A stretch of DNA of 43,205 nucleotides from a virus, in the IMG/VR virus record IMGVR_UViG_3300030012_002183, positions 1-43,205 of that record. The stretch is one strand, 5' to 3'. This document shows positions 1-6,262 of this stretch, one piece after another (positions within the stretch are counted from its first letter, which is position 1; the number at the start of each line of letters is the position of its first letter). A program made the position numbers and the translations under genes. The notes beneath the pieces are model-generated. The model did no database searches, was not told where the DNA came from, and saw nothing but the letters and a program-made list of their open reading frames with translations.

Positions 1-114
1 GCATTTGCTACCGCCGCACAGGGGGCTTTGGCTGATACCTCCTTACAAGACCCTGCGGCATTTGCTACTGCGGCTCAAGGAGTAAAGGCTGATAGCGCAC
101 AACAACCTCCATCC
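1..114 (+). repeat. Two tandem 57-bp units in the tail fibre gene
   Basis: Bases 1-57 and 58-114 both begin GCATTTGCTAC and encode 19-residue FATAAQG-type units. The copies differ at many third positions, so they are diverged rather than recent. More copies probably lie upstream of the window. Such repeats form the shaft of phage fibres and can change in number by recombination. Confidence 0.7.
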
Positions 115-666
115 GAAGGGCCGTTTGTAAATGGTGATAAAACAAAATTAGACTCTTTAGCAAGTCCCTTCGAGCATGTCCGTCTTGCTCTTACAAACAA
201 CTCATTGGCAAGTCAAGGTTCAGGAACCAACTATTATCTTGAGTTAGCAAACACAAGCGATTTTTCAAACACAGGAAACACGACTAATATCGTTGCTACA
301 AACGACACTCAAGACTATGTGCTTCTAAAGGCTGGCGGAATGTATATGGTTGTTGTTTCTGTTGAAATGTTCACATCAAGCGGAACAGCCGCACAGGACT
401 TTTGGCTACAATTGGGCAACGGAACATCAACCAACGCAGAACGCCGCCATTGGGGAACAGCAAGAAGAAAGGTAAAGGCAACAAATGTTAATGCTGACTG
501 TGCTTGGAACGCTCAAAAAACAGTTATCATTGATGTAGCGAGCGGGGGAAGCGATGAAAAATTGTATGTCATTCCGTATGTTAATGGCGTGAGTTTTACT
601 GTAAGAGCATTTGACAACAACCGAACCAACATCACAATCACACGAATAGGAGTGTCCACATCATGA
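1..666 (+). CDS. Tail fibre protein, C-terminal part (5' end outside window)
   Basis: The frame is open from base 1, so the gene begins upstream; the first in-window TTG (28) is not a credible start. The first 38 codons are two copies of a 19-residue unit, AFATAAQGALADTSLQ followed by AFATAAQGVKADSAQQ, the FATAAQG-type tail repeat common in fibres of marine phages. After a short linker (GDKTKLDSL) comes about 160 residues of beta-rich sequence (YYLELANTSDF, YVLLKAGGMYMVVVSVEMF) resembling a C1q/TNF-like jelly-roll head, a usual receptor-binding module. It probably forms a trimeric host-recognition fibre. Its stop overlaps the next start as ATGA (663-666). The fibre call is fairly sure; the jelly-roll assignment is inferred from pattern only. 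Confidence 0.75.
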   Translation, partial: AFATAAQGALADTSLQDPAAFATAAQGVKADSAQQPPSEGPFVNGDKTKLDSLASPFEHVRLALTNNSLASQGSGTNYYLELANTSDFSNTGNTTNIVATNDTQDYVLLKAGGMYMVVVSVEMFTSSGTAAQDFWLQLGNGTSTNAERRHWGTARRKVKATNVNADCAWNAQKTVIIDVASGGSDEKLYVIPYVNGVSFTVRAFDNNRTNITITRIGVSTS

Positions 667-851
667 GCATGAAAGCAAAATTGGAAGCACGATACCCTGA
701 TGAGGATTGGTCGCAACTTGATGGTGGGGTTGATGGAGAGCAACCTATTTTTTGGTTTTCAAAAGGTGTCTATGGCGTTAGCCCTGACCTTTGGCCTTCG
801 GGCTTGGATGAAATGACTTCGGATGAAATAAAAACATTTTTGGAGAGTTAA
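663..851 (+). CDS. Small acidic protein, unknown function
   Basis: This 62-residue protein begins MSMKAKLEARYPDEDWSQ and is acidic and rich in Trp, Asp and Glu (WSQLDGGVDGEQPIFWF, DEMTSDEIKTFL). The start overlaps the fibre stop by 4 bases, and an AGGAGTG stretch lies just upstream, so it is translationally coupled to the fibre. No family is recognised. Position directly after a fibre would suit a fibre chaperone, but nothing in the sequence shows this. Confidence 0.6.
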   Translation: MSMKAKLEARYPDEDWSQLDGGVDGEQPIFWFSKGVYGVSPDLWPSGLDEMTSDEIKTFLES

Positions 852-853
852 GT

Positions 854-1018
854 ATGAAAAGAGAAGGAAAAATTGTATATATCCCCGCCGAAAGGTGTTG
901 GAGCAACATTTGGATTGAAGAGACGCCCCACGGGTATAAGCTTTATAGGAGCGGAAAGCATCAGCATTTTGCTGTCATACCGCATTCACATGTGAAGTCG
1001 GTTGAATATAAAGGGTGA
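854..1018 (+). CDS. Small protein, unknown function (54 aa)
   Basis: A 54-codon frame starts at ATG 854, three bases after the previous stop, with GGAGAG upstream, and ends with TGA at 1016-1018. It begins MKREGKIVYIPAERCWSNIW and is basic and aromatic, with a His-rich stretch near the middle (GKHQHFAVIPHSH). Tight spacing on both sides and an SD-like site support it as real. No family is recognised. Confidence 0.5.
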   Translation: MKREGKIVYIPAERCWSNIWIEETPHGYKLYRSGKHQHFAVIPHSHVKSVEYKG

Positions 1019-1023
1019 AAAAA

Positions 1024-1230
1024 ATGGAAGTAGAAACTGCATTGATGGTCATAACCGCCATAATCGTTGATTTGCTTGTTCTTGCCTATGCTGGCAAATG
1101 GATGCTTGCTAAGTGGAAAGAAATGAAGGCCGATGGCAAAATCACGGTAGATGAAGTTCTTGATGCCGCCGAAGAAGTTGTTGATAAGGTAAAAGAAACA
1201 ATTGACAAATTGGAAGGCGAAGAGGAGTGA
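1024..1230 (+). CDS. Small membrane protein with amphipathic tail, holin-like
   Basis: The 68-residue product has one strong membrane segment near the N-terminus (residues about 5-25, ALMVITAIIVDLLVLAYAG). It is followed by a charged helix with heptad character (KITVDEVLDAAEEVVDKVK) and a Glu-rich end. ATG 1024 is preferred because GGGTGA lies 5 bases upstream; a GTG at 1015 overlapping the previous stop is the alternative. One membrane helix plus a charged tail, beside another small membrane protein (1280-1432), suggests a holin or holin-accessory role. Small membrane proteins without a lysis role look the same, so this is inference. Confidence 0.5.
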   Translation: MEVETALMVITAIIVDLLVLAYAGKWMLAKWKEMKADGKITVDEVLDAAEEVVDKVKETIDKLEGEEE

Positions 1231-1279
1231 AGTCGTGCAATCTTGTAGGTTGTGGTTGTGTAAAGGGAAGTGAGGAAGA

Positions 1280-1432
1280 GTGAACACCGATGAACGGTTT
1301 GACTCTATCGAGGATAGGTTGCGTTTGCTTGAACAGGCGGTGTTTGAATTGTCCACAATGGCAAAATACCTGAAATATGCCGCAGTTGCTTTGTTTGCCT
1401 CCCTGGGCGTTGATGTGCAGGGGGCCATGTGA
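1280..1432 (+). CDS. Short coiled-coil plus membrane-anchor protein, XhlA-like layout
   Basis: This is a 50-residue frame from GTG 1280, with GAGGAAGAG directly before it. It starts MNTDERFDSIEDRLRLLEQA, a clear heptad-type coiled coil, and ends in a hydrophobic segment (YLKYAAVALFASLGV, residues 30-44). The layout matches the XhlA family of phage lysis proteins, which have a cytoplasmic coiled coil and a C-terminal membrane helix. The stop overlaps the ATG of the next gene by one base. No endolysin is visible next to it, so the lysis role is a suggestion. Confidence 0.5.
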   Translation: MNTDERFDSIEDRLRLLEQAVFELSTMAKYLKYAAVALFASLGVDVQGAM

Positions 1433-1968
1433 TGAGTTATTGCTCCGAAACCGATGTTTCGTCCCGTTTGGGCTTGGATTCCCAACAAAGAACCCGTGCA
1501 TCATCCCGAATCGCAAGTGCTATTCGTCGTGCATCCATTGACATTGACCAGGAGTTCCTACAATATGGCCGTGCTACGCCATCCGAGGACACGGCCGCTA
1601 CGACCTTAGATGGTGCTATTACGGCGGGTGCAACATCAATCACGCTTTCAGATGCATCATCCTTTGCATCATCGGGCAACGGCAACATTGATGGCGATTC
1701 TTTCAAGTGGACCGGCAAATCATCCAATGACCTGACGGGATGCACAAACATTTCTTTTGACCACCTATCGGGTGTTGCGGTCCAACAGGGTGAGTTCGCC
1801 CATGTTTTGCGTGAGGTTTGCGCAGACCTTGCCTCCTCGTATTATCTTGAGGATGAAGCAATGTTTCAAACGGGTGCCACTATGTCGGGTGGACACCGCT
1901 CCAATGTGCTTCAAAAGCGTGGTCTCGACAACCTCCGCCGTTTAGCGCATTTGGGGAGTGTTGATTGA
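1432..1968 (+). CDS. Head-tail adaptor, gp6/gp15-like, with inserted beta domain
   Basis: The N-terminal 45 residues (MSYCSETDVSSRLGLDSQQ, then an Ala/Arg-rich helix) and the C-terminal helical part from about residue 120 (LREVCADLASSYYLEDEAM) match the helical head-tail connectors that sit under the portal ring in HK97/lambda-type viruses. Between them, residues about 57-119 hold an extra beta module (GAITAGATSITLSDASSF, GDSFKWTGKSSNDLTGCTNIS) likely to be displayed on the outside. ATG 1432 is used because it overlaps the previous TGA by one base. The neighbours (neck protein, tail terminator, tail tube) are in the order expected for long-tailed viruses. Confidence 0.75.
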   Translation: MSYCSETDVSSRLGLDSQQRTRASSRIASAIRRASIDIDQEFLQYGRATPSEDTAATTLDGAITAGATSITLSDASSFASSGNGNIDGDSFKWTGKSSNDLTGCTNISFDHLSGVAVQQGEFAHVLREVCADLASSYYLEDEAMFQTGATMSGGHRSNVLQKRGLDNLRRLAHLGSVD

Positions 1969-2624
1969 TGGCAATGGGCCAAAAGACCTTTCGCCGTGGC
2001 GGTAAGGGTGGATGGGATTATCAAGTCAAAGGCCCGTATGGAGCATTTGCTATGGGCGTCTCATGGCGAGACTATCAACTCCAGGCGTTTTTGGAGGACA
2101 TCGCCCATGAACTTGCGCCACAAATCCAACGGATTATTGCCATTGCCGTGAAAGAGACTCTTGACGATATTATGGACTACGCACGATATTTGGGGGCAAC
2201 AACGAACAGTGCAGTTTATGAAAAGATTGCATCGTCTTTGGTCATTGAAAGAGAGGAAATGGGTCGTTCACTTGCATTTTCCGAATATCGCTTTAGCATT
2301 GAATCCAAGGATGGTGCCGTTGGAAGCCGTGGCGAAGAACTTGCGGTGCTCTACAAAGCATCTCGACCACGATGGCAATACCCAAAGTGGATGAATGACA
2401 AGAAAAAGTTCCGTGGAAAGGTTGTATCATCAAGGGCTTATCGTCAAAAGACGGGTAAGGACATGGCACCCGCTTTGGGCTTTGGTGAGTATTCACCGGG
2501 TATCAATTTCGGCAATGAAAGAATGCGTCCCTTTGATTGGGAAGAAGAGGTTGATTGGCACATTGAAAGCAAAATTGAATCAAGGCTTATGTCATTGATG
2601 CGCGAGCAATATGGGGCGATATGA
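1968..2624 (+). CDS. Neck / head-closure protein, HK97 gp10-like
   Basis: The 218-residue protein lies between the adaptor and the tail terminator, the usual place of the HK97 gp10-like or head-closure protein. It has an N-terminal basic stretch (KTFRRGGKGGWDY), a long helical region (LAPQIQRIIAIAVKETLDDI) typical of the gp10-like family, and a C-terminal segment rich in aromatic and charged residues. The ATG at 1968 overlaps the preceding TGA by one base. The call rests mainly on gene order and helix pattern. Confidence 0.55.
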   Translation: MAMGQKTFRRGGKGGWDYQVKGPYGAFAMGVSWRDYQLQAFLEDIAHELAPQIQRIIAIAVKETLDDIMDYARYLGATTNSAVYEKIASSLVIEREEMGRSLAFSEYRFSIESKDGAVGSRGEELAVLYKASRPRWQYPKWMNDKKKFRGKVVSSRAYRQKTGKDMAPALGFGEYSPGINFGNERMRPFDWEEEVDWHIESKIESRLMSLMREQYGAI

Positions 2625-3673
2625 TGGCGATTGCGAACCGTGAACAATTTTGGCAGTTGCGAACACATGGGACCGACCCCACAAATGCACTTGGAACGGA
2701 ACATGAACCATTTGTTGCCACGGGAAGTGGTGCATCGGCTACGGGCGGTGCATGGACAGTCACCAACCAAACCCTTTCTTTTTCCCCTACATCCGATGCC
2801 TACACCATTTGGGCGTTGTTCAAATACAACAGTGCTCCATCCAATGGCGAGGTTCTTTTGACACTTAGCAATTTGACAAAAAAGGTGGAGATTAGGGCTA
2901 CGAGCCTGACCACTACCCTTGATGTTGTCGGTGCATCAACACAGACAATCACCGGGCTTGATTTGACCAACGAGGAAACGGTCATTCGGCTCACATTGGA
3001 TTCGTCCGGTGCGGTCAAAGCCTACAAACATGAAATCATCGAGGATGATAGCGGAACCGACCTATCGGTGTCAATCACGGCTACATCGGGTTCATTTAGC
3101 CGACAAATCAAGTGGGGAAACACATCGGGCAACATTGCGTGGTTCAATGTGTTCGCATCTACGGACGGTGCCTTTTCCCCCGATGAATTATCGCACAACG
3201 AGTTCGTGCAAGATTCCCTTTTCCGTAGTGGATTCAAGGTCATTGACCTATTGCAGAACTCATCACGCCCATACCTGAAAACATTGGTTGATGATTCGGC
3301 CATCGTCTATGGGTATGACATATCAAACCAGATGCTTTCCCGAATCCCCTCGCCATCTATCCATGTGCTAATCCGCAACCTAAGCTCGGAGGACATGACC
3401 GCCCTTGGTGGGCACCGTTTAGACACACGATACGACATAGAGTGTTTTGTTGTTTCACATGGCACCGACTACAAAAATGCGTATCGCAAGTGCATAAACA
3501 TTATGGGAGATGTTTTTGATGAGATTATGACCAATTTTGGCCTTGACTTTAACCACGATTCAATCATTGGCTATCGGATGAGGCTGAATAGCAAGGTAGA
3601 GGACGACGACCACATTTGCACTCACACAATGACCTTCAACGCAGTTCGCCGTATGCACTTGCAACGACGATGA
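2621..3673 (+). CDS. Tail terminator fused to a LamG/ConA-like domain
   Basis: The last ~140 residues (from FKVIDLLQNSSRPYLKTLVD to the end) resemble the tail terminator/completion family, with a central strand-helix unit (RYDIECFVVSHGTDYKNAYR, then a helix to FDEIMTNFG). Residues about 20-195 look like a LamG/concanavalin-type beta sandwich (YTIWALFKYNSAPSNGEVLL, VIRLTLDSSGAVKAY, GNIAWFNVFASTDGAFS). Ordinary terminators are about 130-150 residues, so the N-terminal half is an addition. The start codon overlaps the previous stop as ATGA; ATG 2624 is an equal alternative. It would cap the tail tube at the head-proximal end, with the lectin-like domain exposed at the neck. Confidence 0.6.
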   Translation: MMAIANREQFWQLRTHGTDPTNALGTEHEPFVATGSGASATGGAWTVTNQTLSFSPTSDAYTIWALFKYNSAPSNGEVLLTLSNLTKKVEIRATSLTTTLDVVGASTQTITGLDLTNEETVIRLTLDSSGAVKAYKHEIIEDDSGTDLSVSITATSGSFSRQIKWGNTSGNIAWFNVFASTDGAFSPDELSHNEFVQDSLFRSGFKVIDLLQNSSRPYLKTLVDDSAIVYGYDISNQMLSRIPSPSIHVLIRNLSSEDMTALGGHRLDTRYDIECFVVSHGTDYKNAYRKCINIMGDVFDEIMTNFGLDFNHDSIIGYRMRLNSKVEDDDHICTHTMTFNAVRRMHLQRR

Positions 3674-3677
3674 GTTC

Positions 3678-3683
3678 ATATAG
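3678..3683 (+). promoter_or_regulatory. Late-type promoter box ATATAG before tail tube gene
   Basis: The short gap 3674-3718 contains ATATAGCCTGTT. The same ATATAGCCTG block occurs at 4976, and in both places the A of ATATAG is exactly 41 bases before the start codon. An archaeal TATA box places transcription start about 25 bases downstream, giving a leader of about 15 bases. The downstream gene encodes a protein needed in many copies, which fits a strong dedicated promoter. Confidence 0.6.
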
Positions 3684-3718
3684 CCTGTTATGAATAGACC
3701 AAAATAAGGCTGGTTTTT

Positions 3719-4759
3719 ATGGCATACACCATCGGCACAGGTAATCGTGGAATCGTTATCCGACAACAGACGAACTATGGAACGGTCGGAAGTGGCACTC
3801 AGTTCTTTGGTTTGATTGATGATGAATCATTCAACACCTTGTTTGATGTGAATGCTCGTGCCGACATGACCAAGTATTCGGCACACACCACCAAAACGGG
3901 AAAGCGATACGGCGAAGGTTCAATCAGCATGGCTTTGGACGATTCGGTGTTTTGCGCTTTGATGTTGAAAGGCATTTTCCCAAAGGTTGCTACCACCGGA
4001 AGTGGCGACCCCTACACCCACGCCATGACCGAAATTACCCACGACCAAGGCCGTGCTGGAAGCGACACATTCCCTATCTACGAGTGCATCATTCTTCGTG
4101 ATGAAAAGGAGCACACCTACAAGTCTATGCAAGTGAACAACATTACCATCAGCGCATCCGTTGGTGAATATGTCATGCTTTCCGCTGACTTTGTGGGCAA
4201 AGCGGAGGATTCGTCTTCCCCCGGCGCACTTTCCGCCGAAAGCGGTGCATTTGACCCCGATTCCTACATCAGCGAACCCGTTCACTTCCAATCCGCCGAA
4301 GTCTTTTTCAAGAATAATGGCACAAAGACCTCGAATGTTTCGTCCGTTGAACTGTCTTTCAACCTAAACCGTGATGTTGATGCTTCATTTGCTTTGGGTT
4401 CCGAAGAATGTGTGCGTGAGGCACCACCACAACTGCGAGAAGTCACTGGTTCCATCGAGTTCATTGCACCTATCCACTCCACCAGCGTTGATGAGCCGGT
4501 CTTTGGGAACATCATTGATGGCGGCTCGTCGTCGGTGTTTAACCCAGGTTCGTCCAACCCGGCCATGAAACTCACCTTTACGAGCACCACGAACCACGAC
4601 ATCATCATCAAGCTCTACAAACTCCAATGGGAAGCCCCAAGCATGAATGTGTCGGGCCGTGATACGCAAATGATGAGCCTAAACTTCACCGCCCTTTACG
4701 ATGAAACGGCAGGTAAAGTGGGCGATTGCACTATCCGAAACGCCGCTTCTTCTTTGTGA
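3719..4759 (+). CDS. Major tail tube protein
   Basis: This 346-residue protein opens MAYTIGTGNRGIVIRQQTNY and has the alternating beta pattern of siphovirus tail tube proteins (GSISMALDDSVFCALMLKG; MQVNNITISASVGEYVMLSA; VSSVELSFNLNRDVDASFAL; LNFTALYDETAGK). It forms the stacked hexameric rings of the tail. It sits between the tail terminator and the chaperone/tape-measure genes, the conserved order. It is longer than minimal tube proteins (about 150-250 residues), so one surface domain is probably added. It has its own promoter, consistent with high copy number. Confidence 0.8.
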   Translation: MAYTIGTGNRGIVIRQQTNYGTVGSGTQFFGLIDDESFNTLFDVNARADMTKYSAHTTKTGKRYGEGSISMALDDSVFCALMLKGIFPKVATTGSGDPYTHAMTEITHDQGRAGSDTFPIYECIILRDEKEHTYKSMQVNNITISASVGEYVMLSADFVGKAEDSSSPGALSAESGAFDPDSYISEPVHFQSAEVFFKNNGTKTSNVSSVELSFNLNRDVDASFALGSEECVREAPPQLREVTGSIEFIAPIHSTSVDEPVFGNIIDGGSSSVFNPGSSNPAMKLTFTSTTNHDIIIKLYKLQWEAPSMNVSGRDTQMMSLNFTALYDETAGKVGDCTIRNAASSL

Positions 4760-4769
4760 GGTGCTTTGA

Positions 4770-4967
4770 ATGTCTCACACCATCACCGACAAATCTAAAC
4801 TCACCGTGGTTCAGGTTGAAAGTGATTTGGCTACAATCCATACCGACATTCAAGCCGCACTACGAGGCTCGACTTTTGCCAACGGCGACAAGATTATTTC
4901 CATCAACATTGAACGAAATAGGACGACCAACAATGCTGTTGCCTACATCACCTTTGAAGACCAGTGA
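4770..4967 (+). CDS. Small protein, unknown, in tail gene cluster
   Basis: The 65-residue product begins MSHTITDKSKLTVVQVESDL and ends in a short beta-rich part (DKIISINIERNRTTNNAVAY). GAGGTG lies a few bases upstream and the gap to the tail tube stop is only 10 bases. No family is recognised. Its place among tail genes and its simple alpha/beta make-up suit a virion or assembly protein. Confidence 0.55.
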   Translation: MSHTITDKSKLTVVQVESDLATIHTDIQAALRGSTFANGDKIISINIERNRTTNNAVAYITFEDQ

Positions 4968-4975
4968 ATGGTTTA

Positions 4976-4981
4976 ATATAG
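4976..4981 (+). promoter_or_regulatory. Late-type promoter box ATATAG before probable virion protein
   Basis: The gap 4968-5016 carries ATATAGCCTGAT, sharing ATATAGCCTG and the 41-base distance to the ATG with the box at 3678. An ATAGGGGAAA stretch with SD character lies between the predicted transcription start and ATG 5017. Confidence 0.6.
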
Positions 4982-5016
4982 CCTGATTGATTTAACACCA
5001 CATAGGGGAAATACCA

Positions 5017-5487
5017 ATGCCTTTCAACCGATACCTAAACGGCGTAATCCGACAAGCACACTTTCGAGATGATGTAGTCGGAAATGATGAACTTGGTGCA
5101 TCGCACCCAAAGCACCTGACCTTCCTCTACGACTTCGCAACCTTGGGTGGCGGTGCTGGTGCCATTATTCTTGGAGACGAGAATGGTGATGCACAAGTTG
5201 TTCCCGCTGGCTCAATCATCACCAACGCATACATCAGTGTGCAAACCGCAGTCACCTCCGGTGGCTCCGCTACCGTGGCTTTCGGTATTGTCGGAAACAC
5301 CGATGCTTTCAAAGCCGCTACGGGCAAGGCCTCCTTGGGAACGGATGTCGTGCTTGCTGGGACCAACGACCTTCCAATCACCGATGCGGTGCCTATGCAG
5401 GTCGCCCTAACAATCGCTACCGCCGACCTTACGGCTGGAAAAATCCGTGTGTTCGTTGAATACATCGAGCGTGGCTACATCGCTTGA
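5017..5487 (+). CDS. Probable virion structural (decoration-like) protein
   Basis: The 156-residue protein has an Ala/Gly/Thr-rich beta composition (DFATLGGGAGAIILGDENG; ITNAYISVQTAVTSGGSATV; QVALTIATADLTAGKIRVFV). This pattern is frequent in small structural proteins of marine tailed viruses, often next to capsid or tail genes and sometimes annotated as decoration proteins. A dedicated promoter shared in form with the tail tube gene suggests high expression. Exact role in the particle is not shown by the sequence. Confidence 0.6.
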   Translation: MPFNRYLNGVIRQAHFRDDVVGNDELGASHPKHLTFLYDFATLGGGAGAIILGDENGDAQVVPAGSIITNAYISVQTAVTSGGSATVAFGIVGNTDAFKAATGKASLGTDVVLAGTNDLPITDAVPMQVALTIATADLTAGKIRVFVEYIERGYIA

Positions 5488-5498
5488 GGTGATTACCT

Positions 5499-5645
5499 AT
5501 GACCGAATCCTGGACCGACAAGAACGGAGATGTGTATGTTCTTGATGCGAAAGCACCCGAAGGGGTCATTCGCTATGTCAAAGAAAAGAAAAGCAAAGCA
5601 AAGAAGAGTGTGAAGAAGAATGCCAGTTCTAAGAAAGGAAATTGA
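5499..5645 (+). CDS. Small Lys-rich protein (48 aa)
   Basis: The frame starts at ATG 5499 with GAGGTGA just upstream and ends at TGA 5643-5645, inside the start of the next gene. The N-terminal half (MTESWTDKNGDVYVLDAKAP) is acidic; the C-terminal half is almost only Lys, Ser and Ala (KEKKSKAKKSVKKNASSKK), like a disordered nucleic-acid or scaffold-binding tail. The SD and the 26-base overlap with the tail chaperone gene support translation. Function unknown. Confidence 0.5.
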   Translation: MTESWTDKNGDVYVLDAKAPEGVIRYVKEKKSKAKKSVKKNASSKKGN

Positions 5646-5976
5646 ACTTGACGACGGAACAAAAATCTGGGTTCGCCAAGCGAGCGGCTCGGAAAAACTG
5701 CCCATTGAAGTAATCCAGGCAAAAGCAATCCGCAAGTGCCGTGATTTTGGCGACCCTACGGAATGGACCGAGGAACAAAACGAGGAGTTCCTTGAAATCA
5801 TTGACAACCTTGGTGGTGGCATTCAACAACAAATCCAAACTTGGATTCCCCCATGCATTCTTTCCGACACGGTGAAGTACGAGGATTTGACCTCGATTGA
5901 ACTGCGACGAATCCTGGCCTTTGTGCGGGGAGATGAAGAGGATGGTGCTATCCCTTTGGAGCGTTCCCAAGAGTAG
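5620..5976 (+). CDS. Tail assembly chaperone, short form (gpG-like)
   Basis: This 118-residue, acidic, mainly helical protein (IEVIQAKAIRKCRDFGDPTE, EEQNEEFLEIIDNLGGG) lies between tail structural genes and the tape measure gene, the invariant place of tail assembly chaperones. In lambda, gpG and its frameshifted form gpGT coat the tape measure protein and recruit tube subunits. Here the frame ends at TAG 5974-5976, and the -1 frame is open from 5937 to 6245 across a slippery heptamer at 5952-5958. That arrangement supports the function more than sequence similarity does. Confidence 0.75.
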   Translation: MPVLRKEIELDDGTKIWVRQASGSEKLPIEVIQAKAIRKCRDFGDPTEWTEEQNEEFLEIIDNLGGGIQQQIQTWIPPCILSDTVKYEDLTSIELRRILAFVRGDEEDGAIPLERSQE

Positions 5977-6245
5977 CACCGATTCTTTGTAGTGCATATA
6001 AAGGAGTTCTCCCGTCGGAATTGTATGAAACATATCACGGCGAGGGGGGCAAACACCGAATGGAACTGGATTTGGAAGTTGCGATTGAAATATCGCAACA
6101 AGTCAAATCGGCACACGGCGACAAATCAAAGCCCAAGCGTAGCGCAAAACAGATGGTTGCTACGCGCAAGCAGCGGCAAAAGGCAGCTCTAAATGCTCGC
6201 ATCAGCGAGGACGATGCATTTAAAATGTTGTCGGGGCAATCATAG
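5620..6245 (+). CDS. Tail assembly chaperone, frameshifted long form (gpGT-like)
   Basis: If ribosomes slip at 5952-5958, 113 residues of the short form are joined to 95 residues read from 5958 to TAG 6243-6245. The added part (RVAPILCSAYKGVLPSELYE and a helical, basic tail with KQRQKAALNARI) has the look of the T extension, including the short Leu-Cys-x-x-Tyr and Pro-Ser pattern. The -1 frame has no good independent start: the only candidates are a TTG at 6021 and internal Met codons. The next gene is the tape measure protein, as in other long-tailed viruses. Confidence 0.65.
5952..5958 (+). other. -1 ribosomal frameshift slippery site CCCTTTG
   Basis: Read in the frame of the short chaperone, the bases are C CCT TTG, which fits the X XXY YYZ rule; a one-base backward slip re-pairs the two tRNAs on CCC and TTT. 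It lies 15 bases before the TAG of the short form, inside the 40-base window where both frames are open. No strong downstream structure was judged by eye. Confidence 0.65.
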
Positions 6246-6262
6246 AGTAAGGGGGGTGTAGC

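Noticed and set aside
961-1516. Two minus-strand frames of 175 and 124 codons
   Set aside because: They are antisense to the coupled small genes 1024-1432, which have SD sites and one-base overlaps. No minus-strand promoter was seen.
5994-6004. TATA-like CATATAAAGG before a supposed separate gene at 6021
   Set aside because: It lies inside the frameshifted part of the tail chaperone, where the -1 frame is continuous through it, and the 6021 frame has only a TTG start.
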